A stretch of DNA of 64,000 nt from Streptomyces sp. NBC_00234 (GTDB lineage Bacteria > Actinomycetota > Actinomycetes > Streptomycetales > Streptomycetaceae), in NCBI RefSeq assembly GCF_036195325.1, contig NZ_CP108101.1:7998001-8062000 (forward strand), read 5' to 3'. Below are positions 33,539 through 41,206 of this stretch, piece after piece. The position numbers and the translations under genes are program-made. Numbering within the stretch: position 1 is the stretch's first letter; the number at the start of each line of letters is the position of its first letter. Under the pieces are notes generated by a model. It was not told the DNA's origin. It worked only from the letters and a program-made list of their open reading frames with translations, and did not search any database.

Positions 33539-34510
33539 GTGACCCTCACCGCCACCGCGAAGGCCGCACCCCGGGCGCCCGGATCCGGGCCCGACGACAC
33601 TCGGGCCGCCTCCGTCCGGCGCACCTGGCGCAGACTCTCGCCGTACGCCTACATCGCCCCCTTCTTCACCCTGTTCGCCGCCTTCGGTCTCTTCCCGCTG
33701 CTCTACACGGCGTTCGTCTCGCTCTACCGGGTCGAACTCCAGACGAGCGGCGACATGGAGTGGCGGGGCACCGCCAACTACACGGCGCTGTTCACCGACG
33801 AGTACTTCTGGACCGCGCTGCGCAACACGTTCACCATCGGTGTGCTGTCCACCGTGCCGCAGCTCGCGATGGCCCTGGGGCTTGCGCACCTGCTCAACTA
33901 CAAGCTGCGCGGGCGCACCTTCATCCGGACGGCGATCCTGCTTCCCTACGCCACCTCGGTGGCCGCCGCGACCCTGGTGTTCGCGCAGCTCTTCGGCCGC
34001 GACTTCGGGCTGATCAACTACGTGCTGGGGCTGGTCGGAGTCAGCCCGGTGGACTGGCAGACCGGTACGGTCGCCTCGCAGATCGCCGTCTCCACCATCG
34101 TGGTCTGGCGCTGGACCGGCTACAACGCGCTGATCTATCTGGCGGGCATGCAGTCCATCCCGGGTGAGCTGTACGAGGCCGCGGAGATGGACGGGGCGTC
34201 CCGTTGGCGGCAGTTCGTCCATGTCACGCTGCCGGGTCTGCGGCCCACCATCGTGTTCACCGTGATCGTCTCGACGATCGGTGCCACCCAGCTCTTCGGG
34301 GAGCCGCTGCTCTTCGAGGGGTCCATCTCCGGGGGAATCGCCCACCAGTACCAGACGCTCGGGCTGTACATGTACGAGCAGGGCTGGGGCTTCTTCCACC
34401 TCGGCCGTGCCGCCGCCATCGCCTGGGTGATGTTCGTCCTGATCGTGGTGCTCGTCGGGGTCAACGCCCTCGTCGTACGCCGCCGTGTCCGCAGGGAGGC
34501 CGGCCGATGA
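33539..34510 (+). CDS. Sugar ABC transporter permease (CebF-like, MalF type)
   Basis: 323 residues with about six membrane helices. GTG start at 33539; AGGG is seven bases upstream. The EAA loop EAAEMDGASRWRQFVHVTLP, which docks the ATPase, is complete. A 178-base gap separates it from the binding-protein gene, and the next permease overlaps its stop (ATGA). No ATPase gene is in this operon. Confidence 0.9.
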   Translation: MTLTATAKAAPRAPGSGPDDTRAASVRRTWRRLSPYAYIAPFFTLFAAFGLFPLLYTAFVSLYRVELQTSGDMEWRGTANYTALFTDEYFWTALRNTFTIGVLSTVPQLAMALGLAHLLNYKLRGRTFIRTAILLPYATSVAAATLVFAQLFGRDFGLINYVLGLVGVSPVDWQTGTVASQIAVSTIVVWRWTGYNALIYLAGMQSIPGELYEAAEMDGASRWRQFVHVTLPGLRPTIVFTVIVSTIGATQLFGEPLLFEGSISGGIAHQYQTLGLYMYEQGWGFFHLGRAAAIAWVMFVLIVVLVGVNALVVRRRVRREAGR

Positions 34511-35412
34511 CCGTGCTCGAAGCACCGCCGACCGCGTCGGAGACCGTACCGGCCCCACCCCCGCGGCGCCGGCGCAGGAGACCGCAGACCGCGGGCACGC
34601 TGCAGGGCGGCCGGCTGTCCTACCTGATCCTCGGCTTCGCGCTGCTGATCTCGGCGTTCCCCTTCTACTGGACGATCGTCGCGGCCAGCCGCTCGAACGC
34701 CGACCTCGCGAAGGTGCCGCCGACGCTGCTGCCCGGCCCCAACCTCATCAAGAACTTCGAGGCGGTGCTGGAGGAGGCGGCGATCGGCAAGGCGCTGCTG
34801 AACTCGTTCATCGTGTCGGGTTCCATCACCGTGGGCACGGTGCTGTGTTCCACCCTGGCCGGCTTCGCCTTCGCCAAACTGCGCTTCCGGGGCCGGGGCG
34901 CGCTGCTCACCCTGACCGTCGGGACGATGATGATCCCGCCGCAGCTCGGTGTGATCCCGCTGTTCATGCTGATCGCGGAGCTCCAGTGGGTGAACCAGCT
35001 CCAGGCCGTGATCCTGCCCGGTCTGGTGTCGGCCTTCGGAGTGTTCTTCATGCGCCAGTACCTGGCGCAGTCACTGCCCGACGAACTGATCGAGGCCGCC
35101 CGTGTCGACGGCGCGTCGACGGCGCGGATCTTCTGGTCCATCGTCATCCCGATCGCCCGGCCGGGCATGGCCGTGCTCGGCATGCTCACGTTCATGACTG
35201 CGTGGAACGACTTCTTCTGGCCGATCATCGCGTTGTCCTCGCAGGAGCCGACCGTGCAGGTCGCGCTGCGGCAGCTCGGCGGCGGCTATGTGCACGACCA
35301 GTCGGTGATCATGGCCGGCACGCTGCTCGGCACGCTTCCGGTGCTGCTGGTCTTCGGCCTGCTGGGCCGTCAGATCGTCGGCGGCATCATGCAGGGAGCC
35401 GTCAAGGGCTGA
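34507..35412 (+). CDS. Sugar ABC transporter permease (CebG-like, MalG type)
   Basis: 301 residues, ATG at 34507 overlapping the stop of the first permease by four bases. A basic N-terminus precedes about six helices; the EAA loop is EAARVDGASTARIFWSIVIP. Together with the first permease it forms the channel. Energy presumably comes from a shared MsiK-type ATPase elsewhere in the genome, as known for Streptomyces cellobiose and maltose transporters. Confidence 0.9.
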   Translation: MTVLEAPPTASETVPAPPPRRRRRRPQTAGTLQGGRLSYLILGFALLISAFPFYWTIVAASRSNADLAKVPPTLLPGPNLIKNFEAVLEEAAIGKALLNSFIVSGSITVGTVLCSTLAGFAFAKLRFRGRGALLTLTVGTMMIPPQLGVIPLFMLIAELQWVNQLQAVILPGLVSAFGVFFMRQYLAQSLPDELIEAARVDGASTARIFWSIVIPIARPGMAVLGMLTFMTAWNDFFWPIIALSSQEPTVQVALRQLGGGYVHDQSVIMAGTLLGTLPVLLVFGLLGRQIVGGIMQGAVKG

Positions 35413-35466
35413 GCTCTCCCGCACCGCATCGTCACACCCCGACTCACCTCCTGGAGTGCCTGCCCC

Positions 35467-36870
35467 ATGACTGCTCTCGATGCCCGCCCGGAGACCGTGA
35501 CGGCGCCGCGGTTCCCCACCGGATTCCGTTGGGGGACGGCCACCGCCGCGTACCAGATCGAGGGAGCGGCCACGCAGGACGGCCGCACCGCCTCCATCTG
35601 GGACACCTTCAGCAGGATCCCCGGCAAGGTCCGCAACGGCGACACCGGTGACATCGCCGCCGACCACCTGCGCCGGATGCCCGACGACGTGGCCCTGATG
35701 AAGGACCTCGGCGTCACCGACTACCGCTTCTCGGTGTCCTGGCCGCGGGTCCAGCCCACCGGCCGGGGTCCCGCCGTCGAACGCGGCCTCGACTTCTACC
35801 GGCGGCTGGTCGACGAGCTGCTGACCGCCGGCATCCGCCCGGTCGCCACGCTCTACCACTGGGACCTGCCCCAGGAGCTGGAGGACGCGGGCGGCTGGCC
35901 GGAGCGTGACACGGCACACCGGTTCGCCGCGTACGCCGGGATCGTGGCCGACGCGCTGGGCGACCGGGTGGACACCTGGACGACGCTGAACGAGCCCTGG
36001 TGCGCGGCGTTCCTCGGGTACGGGAACGGGGTCCACGCCCCCGGCCGTACGAGCGATCTCGCCGCCCTGCGCGCGGCCCACCACCTCAACCTGGCGCACG
36101 GCACCGCGGCCCGGGTGCTGCGGGACCGGTTGGCGGCCTCCTCCGAGATCTCGCTGACCCTGAACCTGCACGCCCTGCGCCCGCTGACCGACAGCCCGGC
36201 GGACCTCGACGCCGTCCGGCGGATCGACGCCGTCGGCAACCGGATCTTCCTGGACCCGGTCTTCCACGGCAGGCTGCCGCAGGACCTGGTCGAGGACACG
36301 GCATCGGTGACCGACTGGTCCTTCGTGCAGGACGGGGACCTGGAGATCATCTCCGCGCCCATCGACTCCCTCGGCATCAACTACTACTCGCCCAGCGTCG
36401 TTTCGGCCGGCTCCTCGGAGTCCCCGTCCCCGTGGGCCGGCGCCGAGGAGCACGTCGCGTTCACCCCCGCGGCCGGGCCGCGCACCGCGATGGACTGGCC
36501 GGTGGACGCGGACGGACTGCACGAACTCCTCACCCGGCTCCGCGACGAACTGCCCGGCCTGCCGCTGATGGTCACCGAGAACGGGGCCGCGTACGACGAC
36601 TACGCCGACCCGTCCGGTCAGGTGCACGACCCGGAACGGGTGGCCTATCTGGACGCCCATCTGTCGGCGGTGCACCGGGCGATCGCGGACGGCGTGGACG
36701 TGCGCGGCTACTTCCTGTGGTCGTTGCTGGACAACTTCGAGTGGGCGTACGGCTACAGCAAGCGTTTCGGCATCGTCCACGTGGACTTCGCGACGCAGCG
36801 CCGGACGGCGAAGGACAGTGCCCGTTGGTACGCCGAGGTCATCGCACGCGGCGGCCTCGAACGCCCCTGA
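35467..36870 (+). CDS. GH1 beta-glucosidase, cytoplasmic (BglC-like)
   Basis: 467 residues, no signal peptide. Complete GH1 motifs: FRWGTATAAYQIEGA at the N-terminus, TLNEPWCAAF with acid/base Glu176, and LMVTENGAAYDD with nucleophile Glu371; YFLWSLLDNFEWAYGYSKRF near the end is the aglycone-site segment. It would split imported laminari- or cello-oligosaccharides to glucose inside the cell. It follows the second permease by 54 bases and is the last gene of the operon; a strong terminator stem follows. Confidence 0.92.
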   Translation: MTALDARPETVTAPRFPTGFRWGTATAAYQIEGAATQDGRTASIWDTFSRIPGKVRNGDTGDIAADHLRRMPDDVALMKDLGVTDYRFSVSWPRVQPTGRGPAVERGLDFYRRLVDELLTAGIRPVATLYHWDLPQELEDAGGWPERDTAHRFAAYAGIVADALGDRVDTWTTLNEPWCAAFLGYGNGVHAPGRTSDLAALRAAHHLNLAHGTAARVLRDRLAASSEISLTLNLHALRPLTDSPADLDAVRRIDAVGNRIFLDPVFHGRLPQDLVEDTASVTDWSFVQDGDLEIISAPIDSLGINYYSPSVVSAGSSESPSPWAGAEEHVAFTPAAGPRTAMDWPVDADGLHELLTRLRDELPGLPLMVTENGAAYDDYADPSGQVHDPERVAYLDAHLSAVHRAIADGVDVRGYFLWSLLDNFEWAYGYSKRFGIVHVDFATQRRTAKDSARWYAEVIARGGLERP

Positions 36871-36885
36871 CCGGGCTGGTTCGGC

Positions 36886-36919
36886 GGACGGCACGCGGGA
36901 CACGTCCTGCGTGCCGTCC
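36886..36919. terminator. Terminator between convergent beta-glucosidase and membrane-protein genes
   Basis: Arms GGACGGCACGC (36886-36896) and GCGTGCCGTCC (36909-36919), extended inward by further pairs. It lies in the 63-base gap of convergent genes. Confidence 0.75.
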
Positions 36920-36933
36920 ATCCCGTACCGGGA

Positions 36934-37464
36934 TCACACGGTCGTGGTGGACCCGGGGCGGACGATCATCAGGACGACGACGACCGCCCAGAGGACGTTG
37001 AAGATGCCGGTGAGCATGGTCAGACGGGTCGCCGCGGGACGTGCCGCCTCCGCCGTCGGCTTCTTCTGCTCAGGCGCTTCCTGCTCTGGCGCACCCTGCT
37101 CGGACGCTCCCTGCGCGGGCGCCTGGGCCAGGTCGAGGAGCCGCTGCTGGCCGGGAAGGATCGTCAACGCGAGGAGGGCCGCGGCGATCGTGGTCAGGGC
37201 GAGCGAGGCGATCAGCCAGGCGTCGGTGAGGACACCGAGCTGGGCTCCGGTGGCAATCCCGAAGACCGGCACGGCAAGACCGGCGAACGCGTAGGCGCGG
37301 CAGACGCGGTGGAGGAGTGCGGCGATCCCGGTGGATCGGCCGTCCTCACCCCCGTCACCACACGCCTGCAGCGCATAGCGGGGGAACATCGAGGCGGCCA
37401 CGGTGATCGATCCGACCGCCAGGATCGCCGCCAGGACGTGTACGGACAACAGCAGCTCGGTCAC
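36934..37464 (-). CDS. DUF2269-like membrane protein
   Basis: 176 residues from the GTG at 37464, which has an excellent GGAGG seven bases upstream; an ATG at 37515 is less likely. About four membrane helices (VHVLAAILAVGSITVAASMF, YAFAGLAVPVFGIATGAQLG, and two more) with a Gln/Glu/Ala-rich linker (APEQEAPEQKKPTAE) before the last. It resembles DUF2269 integral membrane proteins. Divergent from a PadR gene with two operator-like sites between them, so it may be under PadR control. Confidence 0.7.
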   Translation of the reverse strand: MTELLLSVHVLAAILAVGSITVAASMFPRYALQACGDGGEDGRSTGIAALLHRVCRAYAFAGLAVPVFGIATGAQLGVLTDAWLIASLALTTIAAALLALTILPGQQRLLDLAQAPAQGASEQGAPEQEAPEQKKPTAEAARPAATRLTMLTGIFNVLWAVVVVLMIVRPGSTTTV

Positions 37465-37495
37465 TGCGGGGCCTCCAAGCCGGAGCGCGTATATG

Positions 37496-37506
37496 TTGGC
37501 TGCCAA
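37496..37506. promoter_or_regulatory. PadR box 1
   Basis: TTGGCTGCCAA, perfect five-base arms around T, in the divergent promoter region. Shares the core GGCTGCC with the second box. Confidence 0.5.
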
Positions 37507-37533
37507 TACATACACTGCCTACGGTGAAAATGG

Positions 37534-37546
37534 GTAGGCTGCCTAC
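37534..37546. promoter_or_regulatory. PadR box 2, adjoining the PadR start codon
   Basis: GTAGGCTGCCTAC, perfect six-base arms around T, ending two bases before the PadR ATG. Shares the core with box 1; position implies autorepression. Confidence 0.6.
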
Positions 37547-37548
37547 TC

Positions 37549-37890
37549 ATGAAGGCGGACGCGGTGCGAGGGCACCTCGATGGACTGTTGCTGGCCGTGC
37601 TCGAACAGGGCCCGCTGCACGGGTACGCGATCATCGCGGCGGTGCAGCAACGCAGTGGTGGCGTACTCGAACTGCGCACGGGCACGATCTACCCGGCGCT
37701 GAACCGGCTGGAGCGGATCGGGCTGCTGAGCAGCAGTTGGCAGTCCGCCGGTGAGCGCCGTCGGCGCTGCTACGAACTCACCGAAGCCGGACGGAGCTCG
37801 CTGGCCGGCGAGCGGACGGCATGGAGCGAGTTCACCGCCGCGATCGGCTCGGTCCTCAACCCCGTCACCCCGCCCGGCCTCGCCACATGA
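37549..37890 (+). CDS. PadR-family transcriptional regulator
   Basis: 113 residues. The winged helix is complete: LLAVLEQGPLHGYAIIAAVQ, then LRTGTIYPALNRLERIGLLS and RRRCYELTEAGRSSLAGE. It is a short PadR of the subfamily-2 kind. ATG at 37549, immediately after a palindrome. The next gene overlaps its stop by four bases. PadR-plus-membrane-protein pairs usually regulate a transporter in response to a drug or phenolic compound. Confidence 0.88.
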   Translation: MKADAVRGHLDGLLLAVLEQGPLHGYAIIAAVQQRSGGVLELRTGTIYPALNRLERIGLLSSSWQSAGERRRRCYELTEAGRSSLAGERTAWSEFTAAIGSVLNPVTPPGLAT

Positions 37891-38555
37891 ACGCCACCGG
37901 CCGGCACGCCGACCCCATCCGGGACCACGTGGCGGCCTTGACGGCTGCCCTGTACGGACCTGCCAGGGCCAAGGCCCGGTTGATCGAAGAGATGCGCGGC
38001 GGGCTCACGGACACGGCCGAGGCGTACACGGCCGAGGGCATGCCCTACGAACGCGCCGCCGACCGAGCGGTGCGGGAGTTCGGGACGGTCGACGTACTCG
38101 TCCCGAGCTGCCAGCAAGAACTGACCACCGCCCAGGCCAGGCACACCGCCCGGGCCGTCGCGCTCACGGCGCCGTTCCTGATCGTCTGCTGGCACCTGGC
38201 CCGGACCGCGGATCGCGAACAGGCGTGGCAGTTCTCGCACGCGGCCCAGCTGCTGGCCGCTCACCTGGCCGGGATCGCGGCCGTCGCCGCGCTGCTCGCC
38301 GCGGCGACGCTGGCCGCGACCGGCCCCCTCGCCCGCCGGCTGCCGACACCGCACCGGCTGCCCCTCCTGGTCGCCTGGGCCGGCACCACCGCCAGCACCT
38401 CCATGGCGGTCACGACCCTCGCGCTCGCCACCGCCTCCGCCCTGGCCACGAACTGGCCCCTGCTCGCCTTCGCCGGTGCCCTCGCAGCCGTATCGCACGC
38501 CGCGGTTGCCGCCTCGGCCCGCGCCTGCCGCCGCTGCGCTCGCCTGTCCGTCTGA
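37887..38555 (+). CDS. Membrane protein with HAAS-type prefix domain, partner of PadR
   Basis: 222 residues, ATG at 37887 overlapping the PadR stop. An N-terminal soluble segment of about 85 residues (LYGPARAKARLIEEMRGGLT, YERAADRAVREFGTVDVLVP) is the permease-prefix/HAAS-type domain that recurs beside PadR regulators. Four hydrophobic segments follow. It is probably a sensor or partner in the PadR circuit. Confidence 0.75.
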   Translation: MNATGRHADPIRDHVAALTAALYGPARAKARLIEEMRGGLTDTAEAYTAEGMPYERAADRAVREFGTVDVLVPSCQQELTTAQARHTARAVALTAPFLIVCWHLARTADREQAWQFSHAAQLLAAHLAGIAAVAALLAAATLAATGPLARRLPTPHRLPLLVAWAGTTASTSMAVTTLALATASALATNWPLLAFAGALAAVSHAAVAASARACRRCARLSV

Positions 38556-38944
38556 CGGACGCGGCGGCCTGTCCGTCCTGGAGGGCCGACGCCAGTCGGT
38601 CATACAAGGCTGACGGGCGCCGGGAACCGGCGGCACCCGCGATCGGGTGAGCGGTTCGCTACCTCCTCGCCATCGGTCGCGTACGTGCGCCACCGTGCCG
38701 TGCGGCACCACCGATTCCGGCCACTCCTCACCCGAGGGGATCGGGCCAACACCCCTTGCTTTGCTCCGGATTGCTGCGTCAGGGCCCTTGCGGGCGGCGG
38801 AGCGGCACGCTCCAATGGACGCGTTCAATGGAAAGGAAACTTTCCTAACAGAGCTCCACTCCCTGGCTGAGCTGTGCCCGCGCGCCCCTCCACGGCCCTC
38901 TGCGCGCTCGGCGTCCGGCACGTCGCAAGAGATCGGAGAACCAC
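38556..38944. other. Intergenic region of about 390 bases before the chitosanase-fusion gene
   Basis: No convincing gene. It contains the operator-like palindrome at 38834-38846 about 100 bases before the start codon. A short terminator for the preceding gene is not obvious. Confidence 0.5.
38834..38846. promoter_or_regulatory. Chitosanase-type operator
   Basis: AGGAAACTTTCCT: six-base arms around a C. It resembles the palindrome that I recall before Streptomyces chitosanase genes, where the ROK-family repressor CsnR binds. No CsnR gene is in the window. The exact published consensus should be compared. Confidence 0.55.
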
Positions 38945-41083
38945 ATGCGTCTGCGCATTCCCCACCGCATCCCCCGTCAGGAACGGCCACCCAGGCCCAC
39001 GCACCGCCGTCGGCGCGTCGGTGCGCGGATCGCCCTGGCGACGGCGCTGGCCGCGATTCCCGCCGTCGTGGTCCTCGGCACCGGGCAGGCGGCCGAGGCA
39101 TCGGGCCTCGACGATCCGGTGAAGAAGGAAATCGCCATGCAGATCGTCTCCACCGCCGAGAACTCGTCCCTGGAGTGGCGCGAACAGTTCGACTACATCG
39201 AGGACATCGACGACGGGCGCGGCTACACGGCCGGCATCATCGGCTTCTGCTCCGGCACGCACGACATGCTCGAACTCGTCGAGTACTACACGGATCAGGT
39301 GCCGGACAACCCGCTGGCCGAGTACCTCCCCGCGCTCCGCGAGGTCGACGGGAGCGACTCCCACGAGGGCCTCGACCCCGGCTTCACGGCCGCCTGGGAG
39401 GAAGCCGCGGCCACCGAGGAGTTCCGGGCGGCCCAGGAACACGAGCGCGACCGCGTCTACTTCGGCCCGTCGGTGACACGGGCCAAGAGCGACGGACTGC
39501 GGACCCTCGGCCAATTCGCCTACTACGACGCCATCGTGATGCATGGTCAGGAAGGCTTCGACAGCATCCGCGAGGAGGCCATGAACGAGGCAGCCCCGCC
39601 TGCCGACGGCGGTGACGAGACCGAGTACCTCGACGCCTTCCTCGACGCCCGCGTCGTGGAGATGAAGAAGGAGGCGGCCCACGAGGACACCAGCCGTGTC
39701 GACACCGCTCAGCGGGTCTTCCTGAGGAACGGCAACCTCGACCTCAACACCCCCCTCGCCTGGTCCGTGTACGGGGAGAACTTCCGCATCGACAAGGACC
39801 CGGTGCCCGGCCCGGGGCCGACGGACCCGCCCGCCGGCGAGACGCTGATATCGCGGGGCAAGCCGGTCACCGCCTCGTCCTCCGAGGACTCGACCCTCGC
39901 CCCCGCCAAGGCCGTCGACGGCGTCGCGTCCACGCGTTGGGCCAGCGCCGAGGGTGTGGATCCCCAGTGGCTTCGGGTCGACCTCGGCGCGGGGGCGGAG
40001 ATCTCCCGGGTCGAGCTGACATGGGAGGCCGCCTACGCGAAGCAGTACCGGCTGGAGGTCTCGGCGAACGGTACCGACTGGACCCGCCTGGCCGCGGAGA
40101 CCGCGGGCAACGGCGGCACCGACACCTGGACGGGACTCACGGGGGAGGGCCGGTACCTGCGGATGTACGGCACCGCGCGCGGCACCGCGTGGGGCTACTC
40201 GCTGTGGGAGATCGAGGTCTACGGCAGCACCGGCGGCACCACGCCCCCGAATCCGACCGACCCGCCCGCGAGCGGCGCGTTCAGCGTGGTCGGGGCCGGT
40301 GACATCGCCGACCAGTGCAATCAGAGCGACTCCGGGTGCCAGCACTTCAAGACCGCCGCGCGTGCGATGGCGATCGACCCGGCGTTCTACATCACCATGG
40401 GCGACAACCAGTACGACGACGCCCACATCGAGGACTTCCGCGCCTACTACGACAAGTCGTGGGGGCAGTTCAAGGACAAGACCCACCCCGTGCCCGGCAA
40501 CCACGAGGCGTACGACGACTGGGACAACCAGGACGAGGTTGCCTACCGGGAGTACTTCGGTGACCGGGCGACTCCCCAGGGCAAGATGTGGTACAGCTAC
40601 GACTACGGCAACTGGCACTTCATCGCTCTCAACTCCAACCGGTTCGACGAGCGGGAACAGCTCGACTGGCTGAAGGCCGACCTCGCGGCCAACGGCAAGA
40701 AGTGCGTCGCCGCCTACTTCCACCACCCGCTGTTCAGCTCCGGAAGCCATGGCAACGACCCCGTGGGCAAGCCGGTCTGGTCGATGCTGCGTGAGGCAGG
40801 CACCGAGCTGGTGCTGAGCGGACACGACCACCACTACGAGCGGTTCGCCCCCCAGAACCCGGACGGGGCCGCGGATCCCAACGGCATCGTCGAGGTCCTC
40901 GGCGGCATGGGCGGCAAGGACCTCTACGGCCAGGGCGACACCGTGCAGGCCAACAGCCAGAAGCGGATCTGGGACAAGTTCGGTGTGATGCGGCTCGACT
41001 TCACCGACACGAGCTTCACCTCCAAGTTCGTCGGTACCGACGGCACGGTCCTGGACACCGGTCCGACGTACAGCTGTCACTGA
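38945..41083 (+). CDS. Secreted chitosanase (GH46) fused to F5/8C domain and metallophosphoesterase
   Basis: 712 residues, GGAGA six bases before the ATG. A signal peptide with many Arg (RRRRV, then IALATALAAIPAVVVLG) suggests export, possibly by Tat. Residues about 54-282 are a GH46 chitosanase: STAENSSLEWREQFDYIEDI with acid Glu72, and DDGRGYTAGIIGFCSGT with Asp90 (spacing equal to Glu22/Asp40 of the Streptomyces N174 enzyme), ending VDTAQRVFLRNGNLDLNTPL. A Pro/Gly linker leads to an F5/8 type C (discoidin, CBM32-like) domain about 299-427 (ISRGKPVTASSSEDSTLAPA, WASAEGVDPQWLRVDLGAG, WGYSLWEIEVYG). A second linker leads to a metallophosphoesterase about 445-712 with GAGDIAD, MGDNQYDD, VPGNHEAYDDW, FHHPLFSS and SGHDHHYER. 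Each part looks complete. It would bind and cleave chitosan and hydrolyse a phosphate ester. I do not know this fusion. Confidence 0.85.
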   Translation: MRLRIPHRIPRQERPPRPTHRRRRVGARIALATALAAIPAVVVLGTGQAAEASGLDDPVKKEIAMQIVSTAENSSLEWREQFDYIEDIDDGRGYTAGIIGFCSGTHDMLELVEYYTDQVPDNPLAEYLPALREVDGSDSHEGLDPGFTAAWEEAAATEEFRAAQEHERDRVYFGPSVTRAKSDGLRTLGQFAYYDAIVMHGQEGFDSIREEAMNEAAPPADGGDETEYLDAFLDARVVEMKKEAAHEDTSRVDTAQRVFLRNGNLDLNTPLAWSVYGENFRIDKDPVPGPGPTDPPAGETLISRGKPVTASSSEDSTLAPAKAVDGVASTRWASAEGVDPQWLRVDLGAGAEISRVELTWEAAYAKQYRLEVSANGTDWTRLAAETAGNGGTDTWTGLTGEGRYLRMYGTARGTAWGYSLWEIEVYGSTGGTTPPNPTDPPASGAFSVVGAGDIADQCNQSDSGCQHFKTAARAMAIDPAFYITMGDNQYDDAHIEDFRAYYDKSWGQFKDKTHPVPGNHEAYDDWDNQDEVAYREYFGDRATPQGKMWYSYDYGNWHFIALNSNRFDEREQLDWLKADLAANGKKCVAAYFHHPLFSSGSHGNDPVGKPVWSMLREAGTELVLSGHDHHYERFAPQNPDGAADPNGIVEVLGGMGGKDLYGQGDTVQANSQKRIWDKFGVMRLDFTDTSFTSKFVGTDGTVLDTGPTYSCH

Positions 41084-41206
41084 CCCCGTGTTCGTCCGTC
41101 GTGGTCGGCTGCCGTGCTCCGGCGGCCGGCCGCGCCGGGCGAACGAAGCCGCCCCGAGCGCCGGTCGTGCAGCCGGAGCTCCGGGTACCGCGCACCAGGA
41201 GCGTGT

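Noticed and set aside
38825..41080. A 751-codon open frame opposite the chitosanase fusion
   Set aside because: No recognisable motif; the plus strand has three complete domains.
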